The notes under the pieces were generated by a model. It was given only the letters and a program-made list of their open reading frames with translations, did no database searches and was not told the DNA's origin. Made by a program: the position numbers and the translations under genes. From Physella acuta (Eukaryota > Mollusca > Gastropoda > Physidae), in the NCBI RefSeq assembly GCF_028476545.1, contig NW_026732031.1:62001-126000 (forward strand): a stretch of DNA of 64,000 bases, read 5' to 3'. Shown piece by piece: positions 20,801 through 28,429 of the stretch. Position 1 is the stretch's first letter, and every line of letters starts with the position of its first letter.

Positions 20801-22801
20801 CTCCGGCTCCAATAGGGTGGGTACGGCTGTGAAAGCCGCCCCATAATTCTTGTAGTTGTTGCAGCTCCCGTCATACGTTCTGTACTTGTAGCTTGTGACG
20901 TTGTAACACAGCTGTAGGGTATATCACAAACACGACATTTACAATACCAAAACTATAAATTATATCACAAACACGACATTTACAGTATAAAAGCTATAGA
21001 TTATATCACAAACACGACATTTACAATACTAAAGCTATAGATTATATCACAAAGACGACATTTGCAATACCAAAGCTATAGATTATATTAGAAACACGAC
21101 ATTTACAATACTAAGGCTATAGATTATATCATAAACACGACATTTACAATAACAAAGCTATAGATTATATCACAAAGACGACATTTTCAATACCAAAGCT
21201 ATAGCTTATATCACAAACACGACATTTATATGTGACGATGTACTATAGCTGTAGGATAGGCCTATATCACAAACACGACATTTACAATACCAACGCTATA
21301 GATTATATATTACAAACATGACATTTACAATACCGAAGATATAGATTATATCACAAACACGACATTTACAATACTAAAGCTGCACAAGATGAAATCATGG
21401 GTGGGGGGAAACCCAGAAGTAACAAAACATTTGGAATTTTTACAAATCAATTCCAACTTTTACTGTATTTTTTTTCAAAATCTACTAAACGAAAAAAAAA
21501 TCATTTTTTTTTACTAAAAGATACCTATGAAAATTATAAAGCTTGTGGCGTTATAACAATGCTACAGATTATGTCACAAACATGACAGTTACAATACTTA
21601 ATATGTGCAAGTAGGAATAAAAAAAAAACGGAAGTAGCAAATCATTGGGAGTATGTACAAATCAATTCCATTTTTTACTGTTTTTTTTTTTAATCTACAA
21701 AGCACCAAACATTTGAATTTTTTTTTACTTAAAGACACTGTGTAAATTTTAAAGTCGCATATAATTTTGCATTTTGAAACTTTACTTACCATATTAAAAA
21801 TAATTAATTAGTTAAATATCTCTTACTCTTTGAGTTCTATGAGCCTCGTGACCAAAGTGTTGACCATGGCAACGTAAACTTCCGGTCGACATAGCGGCTT
21901 GCGTGGAGGAGAGCGCAAAATATCCGACTGTGTCTGCGTGGTCGTCTGCCGGTTATAAAACACGTGCTTACTTTTTATTTTACAGATGCGAAATATGTAA
22001 GACACTCAACGATTATATTTTGCTAATTGTAGATTTAAATCATAATTATAAATTATGTTTGTTAATACACTTAATCAAGATAGAACCATTGGCGCTAGAG
22101 TTTCTTCAAGGCATCTCCCCCGAATGTAATGGAATTTATATAGAAAATATATACTTTTAACAGTGACCGCCCCCTCCCCGGAAATTTTAGTCCGCCCCCA
22201 CCCACCGACAATTTCAAATGTCCCCCCCGGTGAAAAAAGTCTGGAAGAAACACTGATTAGCGCTAGTCTAAACTCATTTCTAATCAACCATGATATTTAC
22301 AGGAATTTATATTTTTTTCTTTTCCAATAAAACACTTACATGAAAACAAAACAGAGCTAATTTTATGATTACAGTTTTGATTGAGCAGTTTTATTCTGTA
22401 AATTCTTTTACAAACTTATTGGTATTCCTTTGTCAATATATTTTCAACACTTAGAAATCTGTCCTTTTAAAATAATATTTAACATATTTTATCTATGTTG
22501 CCTATAGAATATTAATTACAATTAAGCAAAGAAGTTAAAATACGATCTTTTTTTTTTCAAATAAATAACTTGGCGAAAGAATAACAATATCCGCTACACC
22601 AAAACTTAAATTTATTCTTAAAAGTGATTGTTTCATATTAAAAAAAAATATATCCAGATTTTTTAATTCTATGTAGATTTTGATCAATAGTTAATTAAAA
22701 TACGTACCTGAGCTAATTGTTAGTTCCAGAGTTAAAGTGAATACAAGGACGAATTTAGTGAACATTTTATAAACTAAAACACCACAAAACCTCCGACACA
22801 T
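4571..22801 (-). CDS. Peroxidase gene 1: secreted animal haem peroxidase, multi-exon
   Basis: Predicted secreted haem peroxidase (An_peroxidase family), which uses H2O2 to oxidise substrates outside the cell. Coding exons, 5' to 3' on the minus strand: 22765-22708, 21945-21827, 20911-20791, 20168-19998, 19448-19385, 17741-17635, 16073-15978, 14944-14846, 11871-11722, 10229-10076, 8996-8922, 8415-8312, 7674-7467, 6267-6092 and 4645-4571 (stop TAG). Intron phases agree from the first exon through 6092, and all but one boundary match gene 2. Visible parts: signal peptide [29 protein letters not shown]; distal His in WGQWVTHD; calcium loop TSFIDAS; distal Arg and haem-linking Glu in RVNEHP; proximal His in [15 protein letters not shown]. 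Oddities: Thr replaces the haem-linking Asp before the distal His, 7467 has a GC donor, and an exon equivalent to gene 2 [17 protein letters not shown] was not found between 6092 and 4645. The protein would be about 610 residues with that exon. An in-frame upstream ATG at 22801 would add 12 residues; I prefer 22765 because it starts a cleaner signal peptide. Family certain, functionality uncertain. Confidence 0.88.
4650..5515. repeat. Minisatellite at gene 1 terminal-exon acceptor
   Basis: Degenerate tandem units of about 40-60 bases built around AAGGCAGATAACTC and TCAGAACATG. On the minus strand each unit reads like the adjacent acceptor (TTATCTACCTTAGACTGATGG), with TTATCTGCCTTTAGA and often CTGATGG. 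The array fills the intron upstream of 4645. Confidence 0.8.
5560..5710. repeat. Short degenerate tandem repeat
   Basis: Three to four decayed copies of a roughly 43-base unit containing AGATAxATTTTCATACCATT within the 3' introns of gene 1. Confidence 0.5.
5780..6058 (+). mobile_element. A-tailed retroposon (SINE-like), copy 1
   Basis: About 280 bases ending in GTCTGAGGCAATTAAAAAAAA. Related copies lie at 28025-28300 (plus) and 56460-56760 (minus), all with an A-rich tail at the same end. It begins about 30 bases inside the intron after gene 1 exon 14. No tRNA-like promoter boxes are visible, so it may be a LINE 3' fragment or an orphan SINE. Confidence 0.6.
6092..6267 (-). CDS. Gene 1 exon 14: VEDIDLFTG exon
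   Basis: Encodes [37 protein letters not shown] and [15 protein letters not shown]. 176 bases with phases 2 and 1, identical in length to gene 2 exon 14. Donor GACG|GTAAGA. Confidence 0.92.
6888..7466. repeat. 52-56 bp tandem array at gene 1 exon 13 donor, split by a MITE
   Basis: CTTGCCTG recurs at 6905, 6961, 7358, 7410 and 7462, the last spanning the real donor. On the minus strand each copy gives ACAGGCAAG or GCAGGCAAG, duplicating the GC-type donor. The hAT MITE at 6988-7324 interrupts the array. Confidence 0.8.
6988..7324. mobile_element. hAT-type MITE inside the exon 13 donor array
   Basis: CAGAGGCGTAAC start, GTTATGCCTCAG end, flanked by ATGACGTC and AAAACGTC (one difference expected after decay). 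Confidence 0.65.
7467..7674 (-). CDS. Gene 1 exon 13: [10 protein letters not shown] exon with GC donor
   Basis: Encodes [20 protein letters not shown], then [20 protein letters not shown] and LRRLCGLRP. The Asn of LNIQR corresponds to the proximal-side Asn of the family. Homology to gene 2 (VYK|) puts the 3' edge at GTTTACAG|GCAAGAC, a consensus GC-AG type donor. Confidence 0.92.
7807..7902. repeat. Near-perfect hairpin in gene 1 intron 12
   Basis: Arms starting CTGGTAAGTAGGTC and ending GACCTACTTACCAG pair over about 40 bases with few mismatches around a 14-base loop. Could be a small foldback element or an RNA hairpin; no homologue in the window. Confidence 0.7.
8222..8345. repeat. Triplicated exon 12 end and donor in gene 1
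   Basis: Three units of about 60 bases carrying TTTCTTxAxTTGTTGCCTAC. The copy at 8312-8345 is coding ([12 protein letters not shown]); two decayed copies follow in the intron. Confidence 0.75.
8312..8415 (-). CDS. Gene 1 exon 12
   Basis: Encodes [20 protein letters not shown] then [14 protein letters not shown], matching gene 2 [17 protein letters not shown]...KIDRNF. Its 3' end and donor are followed by two decayed copies of themselves in the intron. Confidence 0.85.
8612..8824. repeat. (TA)n microsatellite
   Basis: About 210 bases of TA repeats broken by TCTATAGATCTA palindromes, followed by a GA-rich stretch to 8915 in gene 1 intron 11. Confidence 0.95.
8922..8996 (-). CDS. Gene 1 exon 11: proximal histidine
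   Basis: Encodes [20 protein letters not shown] and RELFH. The His of FGHS is the proximal haem-iron ligand. 75 bases; phases 2 in and 2 out fit both neighbours. It corresponds to the second half of gene 2 exon 11. Confidence 0.88.
9235..9478 (-). mobile_element. tRNA-headed SINE
   Basis: Minus-strand copy of the window's main SINE: tRNA-like head (GACCACTCCGT complement, B-box-like GGTTCGAATC region), middle ACGTGAGTTAGGTACCCATC, tail GAAGTAGAGTTCA. Confidence 0.75.
9515..10070. repeat. 39-bp minisatellite at gene 1 exon 10 donor
   Basis: About 14 nearly identical units of 39 bases (13 codons, so several frames stay open on both strands; none is a gene). On the minus strand each unit carries GGGGTGAAGTGGGTATAGGT, close to the true donor CGGTGAGTAGGTATAGGT at the array edge. 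Confidence 0.9.
10076..10229 (-). CDS. Gene 1 exon 10 (half of the gene 2 equivalent)
   Basis: Encodes [30 protein letters not shown] and [10 protein letters not shown]. It stops at CG|GTGAGTAGG just before the proximal His; in gene 2 the same sequence continues uninterrupted. The donor abuts a 39-bp minisatellite whose units resemble it. Confidence 0.9.
10368..10592 (-). mobile_element. tRNA-headed SINE, diverged
   Basis: Same layout as 9235-9478, with GAAGTAGAGTTCA, TGGTCAGCACTATGCCCAGC and ACGTGAGTTAGGTAC. Gene 1 intron 9. Confidence 0.7.
11113..11702 (+). mobile_element. TIR element (ACTTTCTCG ends), copy 2
   Basis: Diverged copy in gene 1 intron 9, ending TATACGAGAAAGT about 20 bases from the exon 9 donor. 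Confidence 0.6.
11722..11871 (-). CDS. Gene 1 exon 9: distal arginine and haem-linking glutamate
   Basis: Encodes [20 protein letters not shown] then [12 protein letters not shown]. Arg and Glu of RVNEHP correspond to Arg239 and Glu242 of myeloperoxidase. [12 protein letters not shown] is the family hallmark helix. 150 bases, same as gene 2 exon 10. Confidence 0.92.
12136..12682. mobile_element. hAT-type MITE inside a SINE
   Basis: CAGAGGC start and CTACGCCTCTG end, flanked by AAGTCGAG and GAGTCGAG. It contains a Helitron-like element at about 12203-12556. Confidence 0.75.
12203..12556 (+). mobile_element. Helitron-like element nested in a MITE
   Basis: Starts TCTATATATATAATTCTC and ends GGGCCGGCTCGT, as in 62601-62941. 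Confidence 0.5.
13000..13360. mobile_element. Foldback element with about 131-base inverted arms
   Basis: Arms 13000-13131 and 13229-13360 are about 97 percent identical in inverted orientation, separated by a 97-base spacer. No coding capacity. Lies in gene 1 intron 8. Arm similarity suggests a recent or gene-converted MITE or foldback element. Confidence 0.85.
13985..14215 (+). mobile_element. Second tRNA-derived SINE type
   Basis: TGGTTTAGTGGTAGACAACT (A-box-like) and GGGTTCGGTTCC (B-box-like) with a body unlike the main SINE (AACGGCCCATCCAGGTAAC). It does not form a complete tRNA. Confidence 0.55.
14320..14785 (-). mobile_element. SINE with internal amplification
   Basis: Main SINE family; its middle segment is expanded as described at 14405-14735. 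Confidence 0.65.
14405..14735. repeat. 82-92 bp tandem repeats inside a SINE
   Basis: The SINE segment GTACCCATCAGAGCTGGGTG is repeated four times with spacer CTTATGGGxTTATGG, an internal amplification of the SINE at 14320-14785. Confidence 0.8.
14846..14944 (-). CDS. Gene 1 exon 8
   Basis: Encodes [20 protein letters not shown] and [13 protein letters not shown], with two Cys flanking a loop as in gene 2 exon 9 ([16 protein letters not shown]). The acceptor is CCACTTAG; a closer AG pair breaks the frame. Confidence 0.83.
15978..16073 (-). CDS. Gene 1 exon 7: calcium-binding loop
   Basis: Encodes [20 protein letters not shown] followed by SQAYTLRNG. The T-x-F-x-D-x-S calcium-binding loop known from myeloperoxidase is intact. 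Confidence 0.9.
16555..16732 (-). mobile_element. SINE abutting the 45-bp array
   Basis: GAAGTAGAGTTCACCTGTTTC through CTCGACCACCCA complement of the tRNA-like head; the head merges with the array unit CTTCGACCACCCA. Confidence 0.65.
16731..17634. repeat. 45-bp minisatellite at gene 1 exon 6 donor, split by an insertion
   Basis: Seven to eight 45-base units at 16731-17069 plus one or more at 17574-17634 touching the donor at 17635. On the minus strand units carry GAAGTAGGGCCATTTTT, near the true donor GCAGTAGGGAAATTTTT. The gap is occupied by a dispersed element at 17070-17573. Confidence 0.85.
17070..17573. mobile_element. Dispersed element with GCGCAATTTCC ends, copy 2, inside minisatellite
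   Basis: Inverted relative to the copy at 3270-3690, sharing ATTGTTCTAAATTATG and CTAGTTCCAAAAGCAA on the opposite strand. It interrupts the 45-bp array next to exon 6, so the array is older than the insertion. Confidence 0.65.
17635..17741 (-). CDS. Gene 1 exon 6: CFPI / CMEFVRS exon
   Basis: Encodes [18 protein letters not shown], then [16 protein letters not shown], with the conserved C-PI...C-xFVRS pattern. The acceptor is TTCTTGCAG and the donor AGCA|GTAGGG; minisatellites abut both edges. Reading on past the donor gives repeated VYTKMG motifs, which are array sequence, not protein. Confidence 0.88.
17742..18145. repeat. 24-bp minisatellite at gene 1 exon 6 acceptor
   Basis: About 16 units of ATGTAGACAGATGTAGGTTT plus four bases. 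The array runs into the acceptor at 17742; minus-strand units CCTACGTCTGTCTACA mirror the acceptor context CCTACGTCTGTTCTTGCAG. Confidence 0.85.
18747..18921. mobile_element. Small TIR/foldback element
   Basis: Inverted CCACGATATCCAAAAG and CTTTTGGATATCGTGG (18769-18899), with weaker outer pairing AACACGTCT/AGACGTGTT. No coding capacity. Lies in gene 1 intron 5. Confidence 0.65.
19385..19448 (-). CDS. Gene 1 exon 5
   Basis: Encodes [20 protein letters not shown], containing the CC pair that follows the distal-His helix. It is 64 bases long, phase 1 in and phase 2 out, identical in length to gene 2 exon 6. Confidence 0.82.
19567..19829 (-). mobile_element. Complete SINE with 12-bp TSD
   Basis: Flanked by TTCTACAGTAAA at 19555-19566 and 19830-19841. 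Head, GTGACCTTGGCATATG middle and A/T-rich tail all present. Confidence 0.85.
19998..20168 (-). CDS. Gene 1 exon 4: distal histidine exon
   Basis: Encodes [20 protein letters not shown] and then [20 protein letters not shown]. The distal His (His95 in myeloperoxidase) and the following calcium-ligand Asp are present. The preceding residue, normally the Asp that forms a covalent haem ester, is Thr. Gene 2 keeps WGQWLDHD. Donor GC|GTTAGT, phase 1. Confidence 0.9.
20791..20911 (-). CDS. Gene 1 exon 3: start of peroxidase domain
   Basis: Encodes [29 protein letters not shown] and EYADG. It corresponds to the conserved YRT-DG-CNN-WG entry of animal peroxidases and is the same 121 bases as gene 2 exon 4. 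The acceptor CTACAG at 20912 is the edge of a 41-43 bp tandem array. Confidence 0.9.
20912..21600. repeat. 41-43 bp minisatellite at gene 1 exon 3 acceptor
   Basis: About ten units with ATATCACAAACACGACATTT end at the acceptor. On the minus strand TGATATAATCTATAG matches the acceptor TGATATACCCTACAG. Copies near 21230-21260 and 21541-21570 also carry decayed versions of the first exon bases (CTATAGTACATCGTCACA, TTATAACGCCACAAGCTT). Confidence 0.85.
21400..21750. repeat. Tandem duplication of about 200 bases in gene 1 intron 2
   Basis: Two copies share ACAAATCAATTCCA followed by T-rich sequence, starting near 21441 and 21656, on either side of an exon-3-like fragment. Confidence 0.6.
21827..21945 (-). 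CDS. Gene 1 exon 2: N-terminal propeptide-like segment
   Basis: Read in phase 1 after exon 1 this gives [20 protein letters not shown] then TGSLR, matching gene 2 exon 3 ([20 protein letters not shown]). It ends in phase 0 at AAAGA|GTAAGAG, as gene 2 does. The longer open frame across the same bases (ending [10 protein letters not shown]) is the wrong frame. Confidence 0.7.
22096..22255. mobile_element. hAT MITE (CAGTGTTTCTTCCAG type)
   Basis: Inverted GTTTCTTC and GAAGAAACACTG ends, flanked by ATTGGCGC and ATTAGCGC. Lies in gene 1 intron 1. Confidence 0.7.
22708..22765 (-). CDS. Gene 1 exon 1: start codon and signal peptide
   Basis: Encodes [19 protein letters not shown] and ends in phase 1 at a CAG|GTACGTA donor. 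The short hydrophobic run after one Lys fits a secretory signal. It joins in phase to the acceptor at 21945, which supplies Asp. The in-frame ATG at 22801 ([12 protein letters not shown] extension) is an alternative start. Confidence 0.75.
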
Positions 22802-23177
22802 TGTTTTAAGGATTCTCCTACTTCTCACTGTTCCACACTCGAGATGTTTTCTTTCCTAAACCACAAGCCCGACTGGGTTTATTGTATTTTCGTTTAAATA
22901 TTACAAGTAAAACATATCTCTCTTTATGTTTGAGTAATTAAAGTCACAACGGGGGTATAAAAAGTAGACTGAAAAAGAGAGGGGAAGGGGGGAAAGGGGC
23001 AACCTCAGAGCAACACGCTCACAAAAAAACTATAAAAACAATGGGTGGGGAATCCGATATGTTAATTAACATTTAATTTGCTAAAATCCGCTCGTAAAAA
23101 TCGAGTTCCTAATACGACGTGTGAAAAAATATTCGCCCTTTCTCCAACCCCCATCCCCCCTTTGTTTATTATGTAAT

Positions 23178-23178
<1 letters not shown>

Positions 23179-23223
<45 letters not shown>

Positions 23224-23375
23224 CTCAGACCACTCTTTGCTGATTTGTCATTTATTGTTGTCGGATTATAGCCCTTGTCCGAAAGCAAAGGTTAGTTTGA
23301 TTAGAGTTAAAATCGGAGAATGAACTTTGATGGAATACAGCACTTTATTGACAGTTTGTCTCGTCGATATCAATG

Positions 23376-23450
<75 letters not shown>
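23179..23450. repeat. Poly(T) tract and (TA)n microsatellite
   Basis: A run of more than 40 T at 23179-23221 and TA repeats at 23380-23450, upstream of gene 1. Confidence 0.9.
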
Positions 23451-23454
<4 letters not shown>

Positions 23455-23974
23455 TTTCTGACCTCACCAAGATGCGTGTAGTTTTGTTCTTCAAATTCAT
23501 TTTTCTCTTTCTAAATCATCTATGCACTTGTCTCAGCGCTTCCCCACGTCTCCAAACCGTCTTACTCAACAGTGCCAAGTTCTGCAGGGAGAGATTAACC
23601 CTAACTGCATGTAGGTCGAGAGAGCGAGAATCTTAAACCTGCCTGTATTTATACCTACGTCATATCCCCTTGCTATTCCCACTGGACAATGATTCCAATC
23701 CAAAACTTGTGAGCTGACCAATTATTTCCCCATGGCGTCAACAGCCCTAGCCACTGGCCATCATAATGGCTGCTATTGTCTTGTCTAAGTTGTCTATCTC
23801 GTTGAACCGTTCATCGATTAGTCCATCCCTGTTGTTTACCCTGTAAATATATCTAATGAATATCTACTAAGTTTCCCCAAATTACATTTGAAATGTCGCA
23901 CCATTAACCACATATGATCAACGTCTGACGTTTAAGAGTACAACAAAATAAGGCCGAAGTCTTTATCTGGAAAC

Positions 23975-24098
23975 GTAAAAAAGTAAGTAAAGTTCCCTTT
24001 TAAATCCTAACGATCCATGGGACAACTAAAGTAGAGTTGTCCTCAAGGGATAGTGTTGTCAGCATTATGCCCAACTTGAGTTAGGTACCCACCAGAAC
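23975..24098 (-). mobile_element. SINE remnant next to a MITE
   Basis: Tail and middle of the main SINE (AAGTAGAGTTG, GAGTTAGGTACCCACCAGA), cut by the MITE at 24099. Confidence 0.6.
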
Positions 24099-24347
24099 CA
24101 GAGGCGTAACGACCCTTCCCGGCGCCCGGGGACAAACTTTCAATTTGCCCCCCCCCCTCGGGAACAACCTTTCAATTTTCAATTTGCAACCCCGTCCCCC
24201 GTCAAAATTTCAATTTGCACCCCCACATATATTATTTATATTTATAAAGCAAAACTGCAGCTAAAATAAGAATTTAAATTGTTTTTACAACCCATTTTGG
24301 CGCCTCCTAAGGTCGGCGCCCGGGGACATATGTACCCCCGTAGCGGG
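24099..24347. mobile_element. Truncated hAT-type MITE inside a SINE remnant
   Basis: CAGAGGCGTAACGACCC start with GGCGCCCGGGGACA internal motifs shared with 12136-12682; the right terminus is eroded. Confidence 0.6.
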
Positions 24348-25204
24348 AGGATATTGAGGTAAACACGAAGCTAACAGCGCACGATGAAATCATTAGCATT
24401 GCTAATCAGTGAATAAATTAAAGCAATCAATTTACTTTTTAATTTATTCGTATTTTTTCCAGTGCTGTATTTGTCAGCCACGGCCAGGAAAATGAAATTG
24501 AAGACTGTTTTTACGTTGGGGTTGATGGTTTTCGTGTTGACGTGAATTAGTCTCAACGGCCGGGGGGAGACGAAGTGGTCTTAGCATTGAAGTCATAAGT
24601 TAAGACTACCTTTATCAATACACTATAGACTTGTTTTTTTTTAAAATAAATTTTTTGATGGCAAAAATAGAACATTTAAAAAAAATAATACAGCGTGTCT
24701 ATTCATGTAATTGGAAAGTATTTTTAACTCGGGATCTTCGGAATTGTTTTAAATTACAGTGTATTTAAATGCAAGTGGAAGTTGTTGCTGTAGGATGTGT
24801 GGATGGATAGGATGGGGTGGTGATTTCAAGATGATTTGATTGACCTGAAAAATAAAAATATTTTTTCGCTCTACGAAGAACTTACGTTGATTAATACTTG
24901 GATGATGATATCCATGAATTTGTATATAAACCATTCAGGAAGGGGCTTGGGGGGGGGGGGGGGGGGGGTCAAGGTTATTTCAAGGTTTTCTATACAACAC
25001 ATCTTAGGGCATCTAGGTGGTATTGTGGGCAAACCCGCACATCAACAACCCAATACCCGAAATTCTGCACATCAAAAACTAAGATTTAATAGAATTGTAG
25101 GGACGACACAGTGTTTTAAGCTCCCATTGCTGAGGTAATTTGCTCGGAAATAATGTTTAGATTGAGTATCCAAATAGTTAGCATAACGTTTTTAGCTATA
25201 ACGT

Positions 25205-25402
25205 CATAATTTCTTCCAGGCATTTGTTCGGGGGGGGGGGGAGGAGGGTCATAGTCTACCCCCAACTCCCCGAACGAAATATATTTTCCGCCCCCACCCC
25301 CGGAAATGTTTGTCTGCCGCCCTCCTCCCCCCCCCCCCAAATGTCAAGTCCCCCCACCCCCACTCCTCTGAACCCGAAGGAAGAAGTCTGGAAGAAACAC
25401 TG
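25205..25402. mobile_element. hAT MITE remnant (CAGTGTTTCTTCCAG type)
   Basis: TTTCTTCCAGGCATTTG start and CTGGAAGAAACACTG end around C/G-rich homopolymers. Confidence 0.55.
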
Positions 25403-25723
25403 AATGAAGCTCATTTAGTTTCCAAAGCAAGTTCCACATAGATAGTGTTTAATTAACCTACACGTATGCAGTTGGCATAACGCGTCACTATAAGGTCCAT
25501 ACTATTTCGAATAAGGAATCTTCCTATTTACCTTGCAGTGCGCTATTATTTATGATTTTGTTGTCTAATGCATCTAGCATTCCTTAGTAAAAAATTCAAT
25601 GCCAAAACTGCTATGCCAAATGCCAGAAAACGAGAGCTTGCGCCTAAAAACACACCATGGGTAACGACTTTCTTCATGGTTCTTTTTTACTTCTGAGACC
25701 ACGACGGGTAAGCTGGTCGGGAA

Positions 25724-25912
25724 CATAGTTTCTTTTAGGCATCTTTCCGGAGGGAGGGGGGGGGGTCACATCAACGCACCCAGCCCCCCCCCTTTACCGC
25801 ACAGACGAAATTTTTAAAGTATACAATTATTCGCCCCTTCATATAATTTTAAATTGCCCCCCCCCCCCCCCCCACAAAATATTGTAGCTTTCAAGTACAA
25901 CACCAGAAGAAA
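25724..25912. mobile_element. hAT MITE remnant (CAGTGTTTCTTCCAG type)
   Basis: Diverged ends GTTTCTTTTAGGCATC and GAAGAAAGTTTCTT around C-rich tracts. Confidence 0.4.
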
Positions 25913-26306
25913 GTTTCTTAAAGAAATCCTTGTCAGCAAATTAAAAAAAAACAACTCACAATCAGCGTCTATTTAAAAAATAGGGACGTGTTTTTAAACC
26001 AAACAAACCTCAATCATATTGATTTAAGTTTAAATCAGCCCATTCAAATAATAACAATCGATTAGACACAAATGGCGTTACACTTGTAACGGGACCATCT
26101 TAACGTAAAAATGTTAATCCCACTCTCCTCTTGACCGTGTGGCTGGGTACAAATCGCGTGGGTTTTATGACGTTCTTCGCATATTTTATGACGTTTTACA
26201 CACACGCCTAACTCTTCATTCGAATGTTAATTGGTTGCCTAGACACTCATGTAAATTTAACCCACAGCTTTTGTGCTCATGCACTCAGCTATGACCCTTA
26301 AATTAT

Positions 26307-26435
<129 letters not shown>

Positions 26436-27024
26436 TGTGTAGGCCTACATAGGTCTATAATTTAAATATATGCCGCATACGCGTAATAGTAAAAATGTTT
26501 ATGTATAACCTATTAATAATACAGTTGTATGTAGCATTGTTTTCTCTATAGTTAGCACGTTTACGTTATGGTGTCACCCCCACCCTCTTGTAATAATTGT
26601 TGGTTTGTACTAAAAAGACTATTTTAATTAATCATTAATGAACTGGCAAAAAGGCATTTTTCTTCTTTACATTGTGCAATTTTTTGTATTGCTTTCACCT
26701 CATTAAATGGTGTCACCCGGTGCGGTCCGCACCCCCCGCCCCGCCCTCGCTTCGTCTATGACTACATCCACACCAACGACTGCTGGGTCCGTTAATTGTA
26801 TTAGCGTATATTTATTGTCATTTAAAATTCTTTCTCTTTATCTTGCGAACAGTTATATTCCATACAAGGCAAACCCCCCCCCCCCCCCGGCCGCACTAAA
26901 AAACTTTTTATGTCATTTGAATCCACAATCAACAATCCACAATTACTGTCTGTAATTTATTCTGTAAACTTCTTTAAACCTAACACCTTGTATATTTTCT
27001 GTTATATTGACTTCTTTGCACTGA

Positions 27025-27390
27025 GACCATGTAAGTTGCCTGCTATTTTGACTCCTTTACACAAAAATCAAGTAAGTTCCTTACAATGTTGGCAGCTTTA
27101 CATAACGATGTATTGGATAAATAAAGACCGTGTAAGTTTCCTGGTATATAGACACCTTTACACTAAGCCCATGCAAGTTCCTTATTATGTAAGTCCATAT
27201 ATACTAAGCCCATGCAAGCTGCTTATAATGTAAGCATCTTTACACTAAGCCCATGCACGTTCCTTATAATGTAAGCTCATTTACACTAAGCCCATGCATG
27301 TTCCTTATAATTTAAGCATCTTTACTCTAAGCCCATGCAAGTTCCTTATAATGTAAGCATATTTACACTGAGAACCTCTTTGTCCCCATC
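27025..27390. repeat. 41-bp minisatellite, intergenic
   Basis: Six to nine degenerate units with TTTACACTAAGCCCATGCAA and TTCCTTATAATGTAAGC. Plus-strand units contain GTAAGTTCC-like sequence, but no exon is recognisable next to it. Confidence 0.7.
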
Positions 27391-28024
27391 TATGTAGACT
27401 ACTTTACACTAACACTCGATGTTCACTCGTTGCTATTTACACCCATTTACTCAGTACACTGTATACACTCCCGTCACCCCCCCCCCCCCCAAACAACACA
27501 TACATGGCCCATGGCCCTGTAATAGACACCCCGTTTTGTATTGACTTACCTGCCTGAGTGACATGCGACCGCTGACGGTACTCACATTGTACCAGGCTCG
27601 ATCAACCACCTTTGTTGACGTTTATTGAATCTCAGTGAATAAACATCCCATGGTCGATATCAAGAAAAGGGGAGATGATGATAAAGGGAGAGCATTTGAC
27701 ATGTACAAGGGGAGTGAATATAGAGCAATAATTTATTGTTTTGTCTTTTAGTTTTTTCTGTTGGTGAAAAAAAAAATCATGTCGATTGCAAATAATGAAA
27801 ACATAAATAATGATTTTGCATTCATTGTCACGTACAATGTTTTTTTACATCGTTATTAACATCAACATTTCAAAAAGTTATGAGTAGCGTGTTAAGACAT
27901 ATATAATTTTCTTGTCATTTGTACGTTTCAAATCAAAATACAGGTATCTTAAGCTATGCAAGAAACATAAAAAATAATTTGAAAAAATTACTTTCTTGTA
28001 TAATTACCCTCTCAACCCATAACG

Positions 28025-28300
28025 CCGATGTAGAAAAAATCCATTGAATCACCATTTAAATACACATTTGCATTTTCCGGTTTTTAAAATAAATTTTTAA
28101 CTAGACGTTTTGCGTAAGATCTATGTATAAGTAAACCATCTTAAATGAATGAAAGTAGGCTACAAGTAAGAAAGAAGTATTACTATTTTAAATCTGTATC
28201 AGTCCTCACAAGCAGATGATGAAAACTAATTCTAAAGCGAACATGCAAGGCAAACTGACGCTGTAAATTAGAAGTCTGAGGCGAAAAAAAAGGAAAAGAA
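28025..28300 (+). mobile_element. A-tailed retroposon, copy 2
   Basis: Same family as 5780-6058, sharing AAGATCTATGTATAAGTAAA and TGAAAGTAGGCTACAAGTAA, with an A-rich tail after GTCTGAGGCG. Confidence 0.6.
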
Positions 28301-28337
28301 TTTTTTAATGTATATATCTAGTCTACATAGATCTCAA

Positions 28338-28385
<48 letters not shown>

Positions 28386-28429
28386 ATGCATAATATGTGT
28401 ATAAGTCATTCGAGTGAAATAAGTATCAA

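Noticed and set aside
21823-22005. 60-residue frame ending [10 protein letters not shown] as gene 1 exon 2
   Set aside because: Wrong frame: the frame fixed by both neighbouring phases gives TVGYFALSS and STGSLR, which match gene 2.
23451-23636. Small secreted protein starting MRVVLFFKFIFL
   Set aside because: T-rich sequence next to a (TA)n tract; no promoter, splice or homology support.
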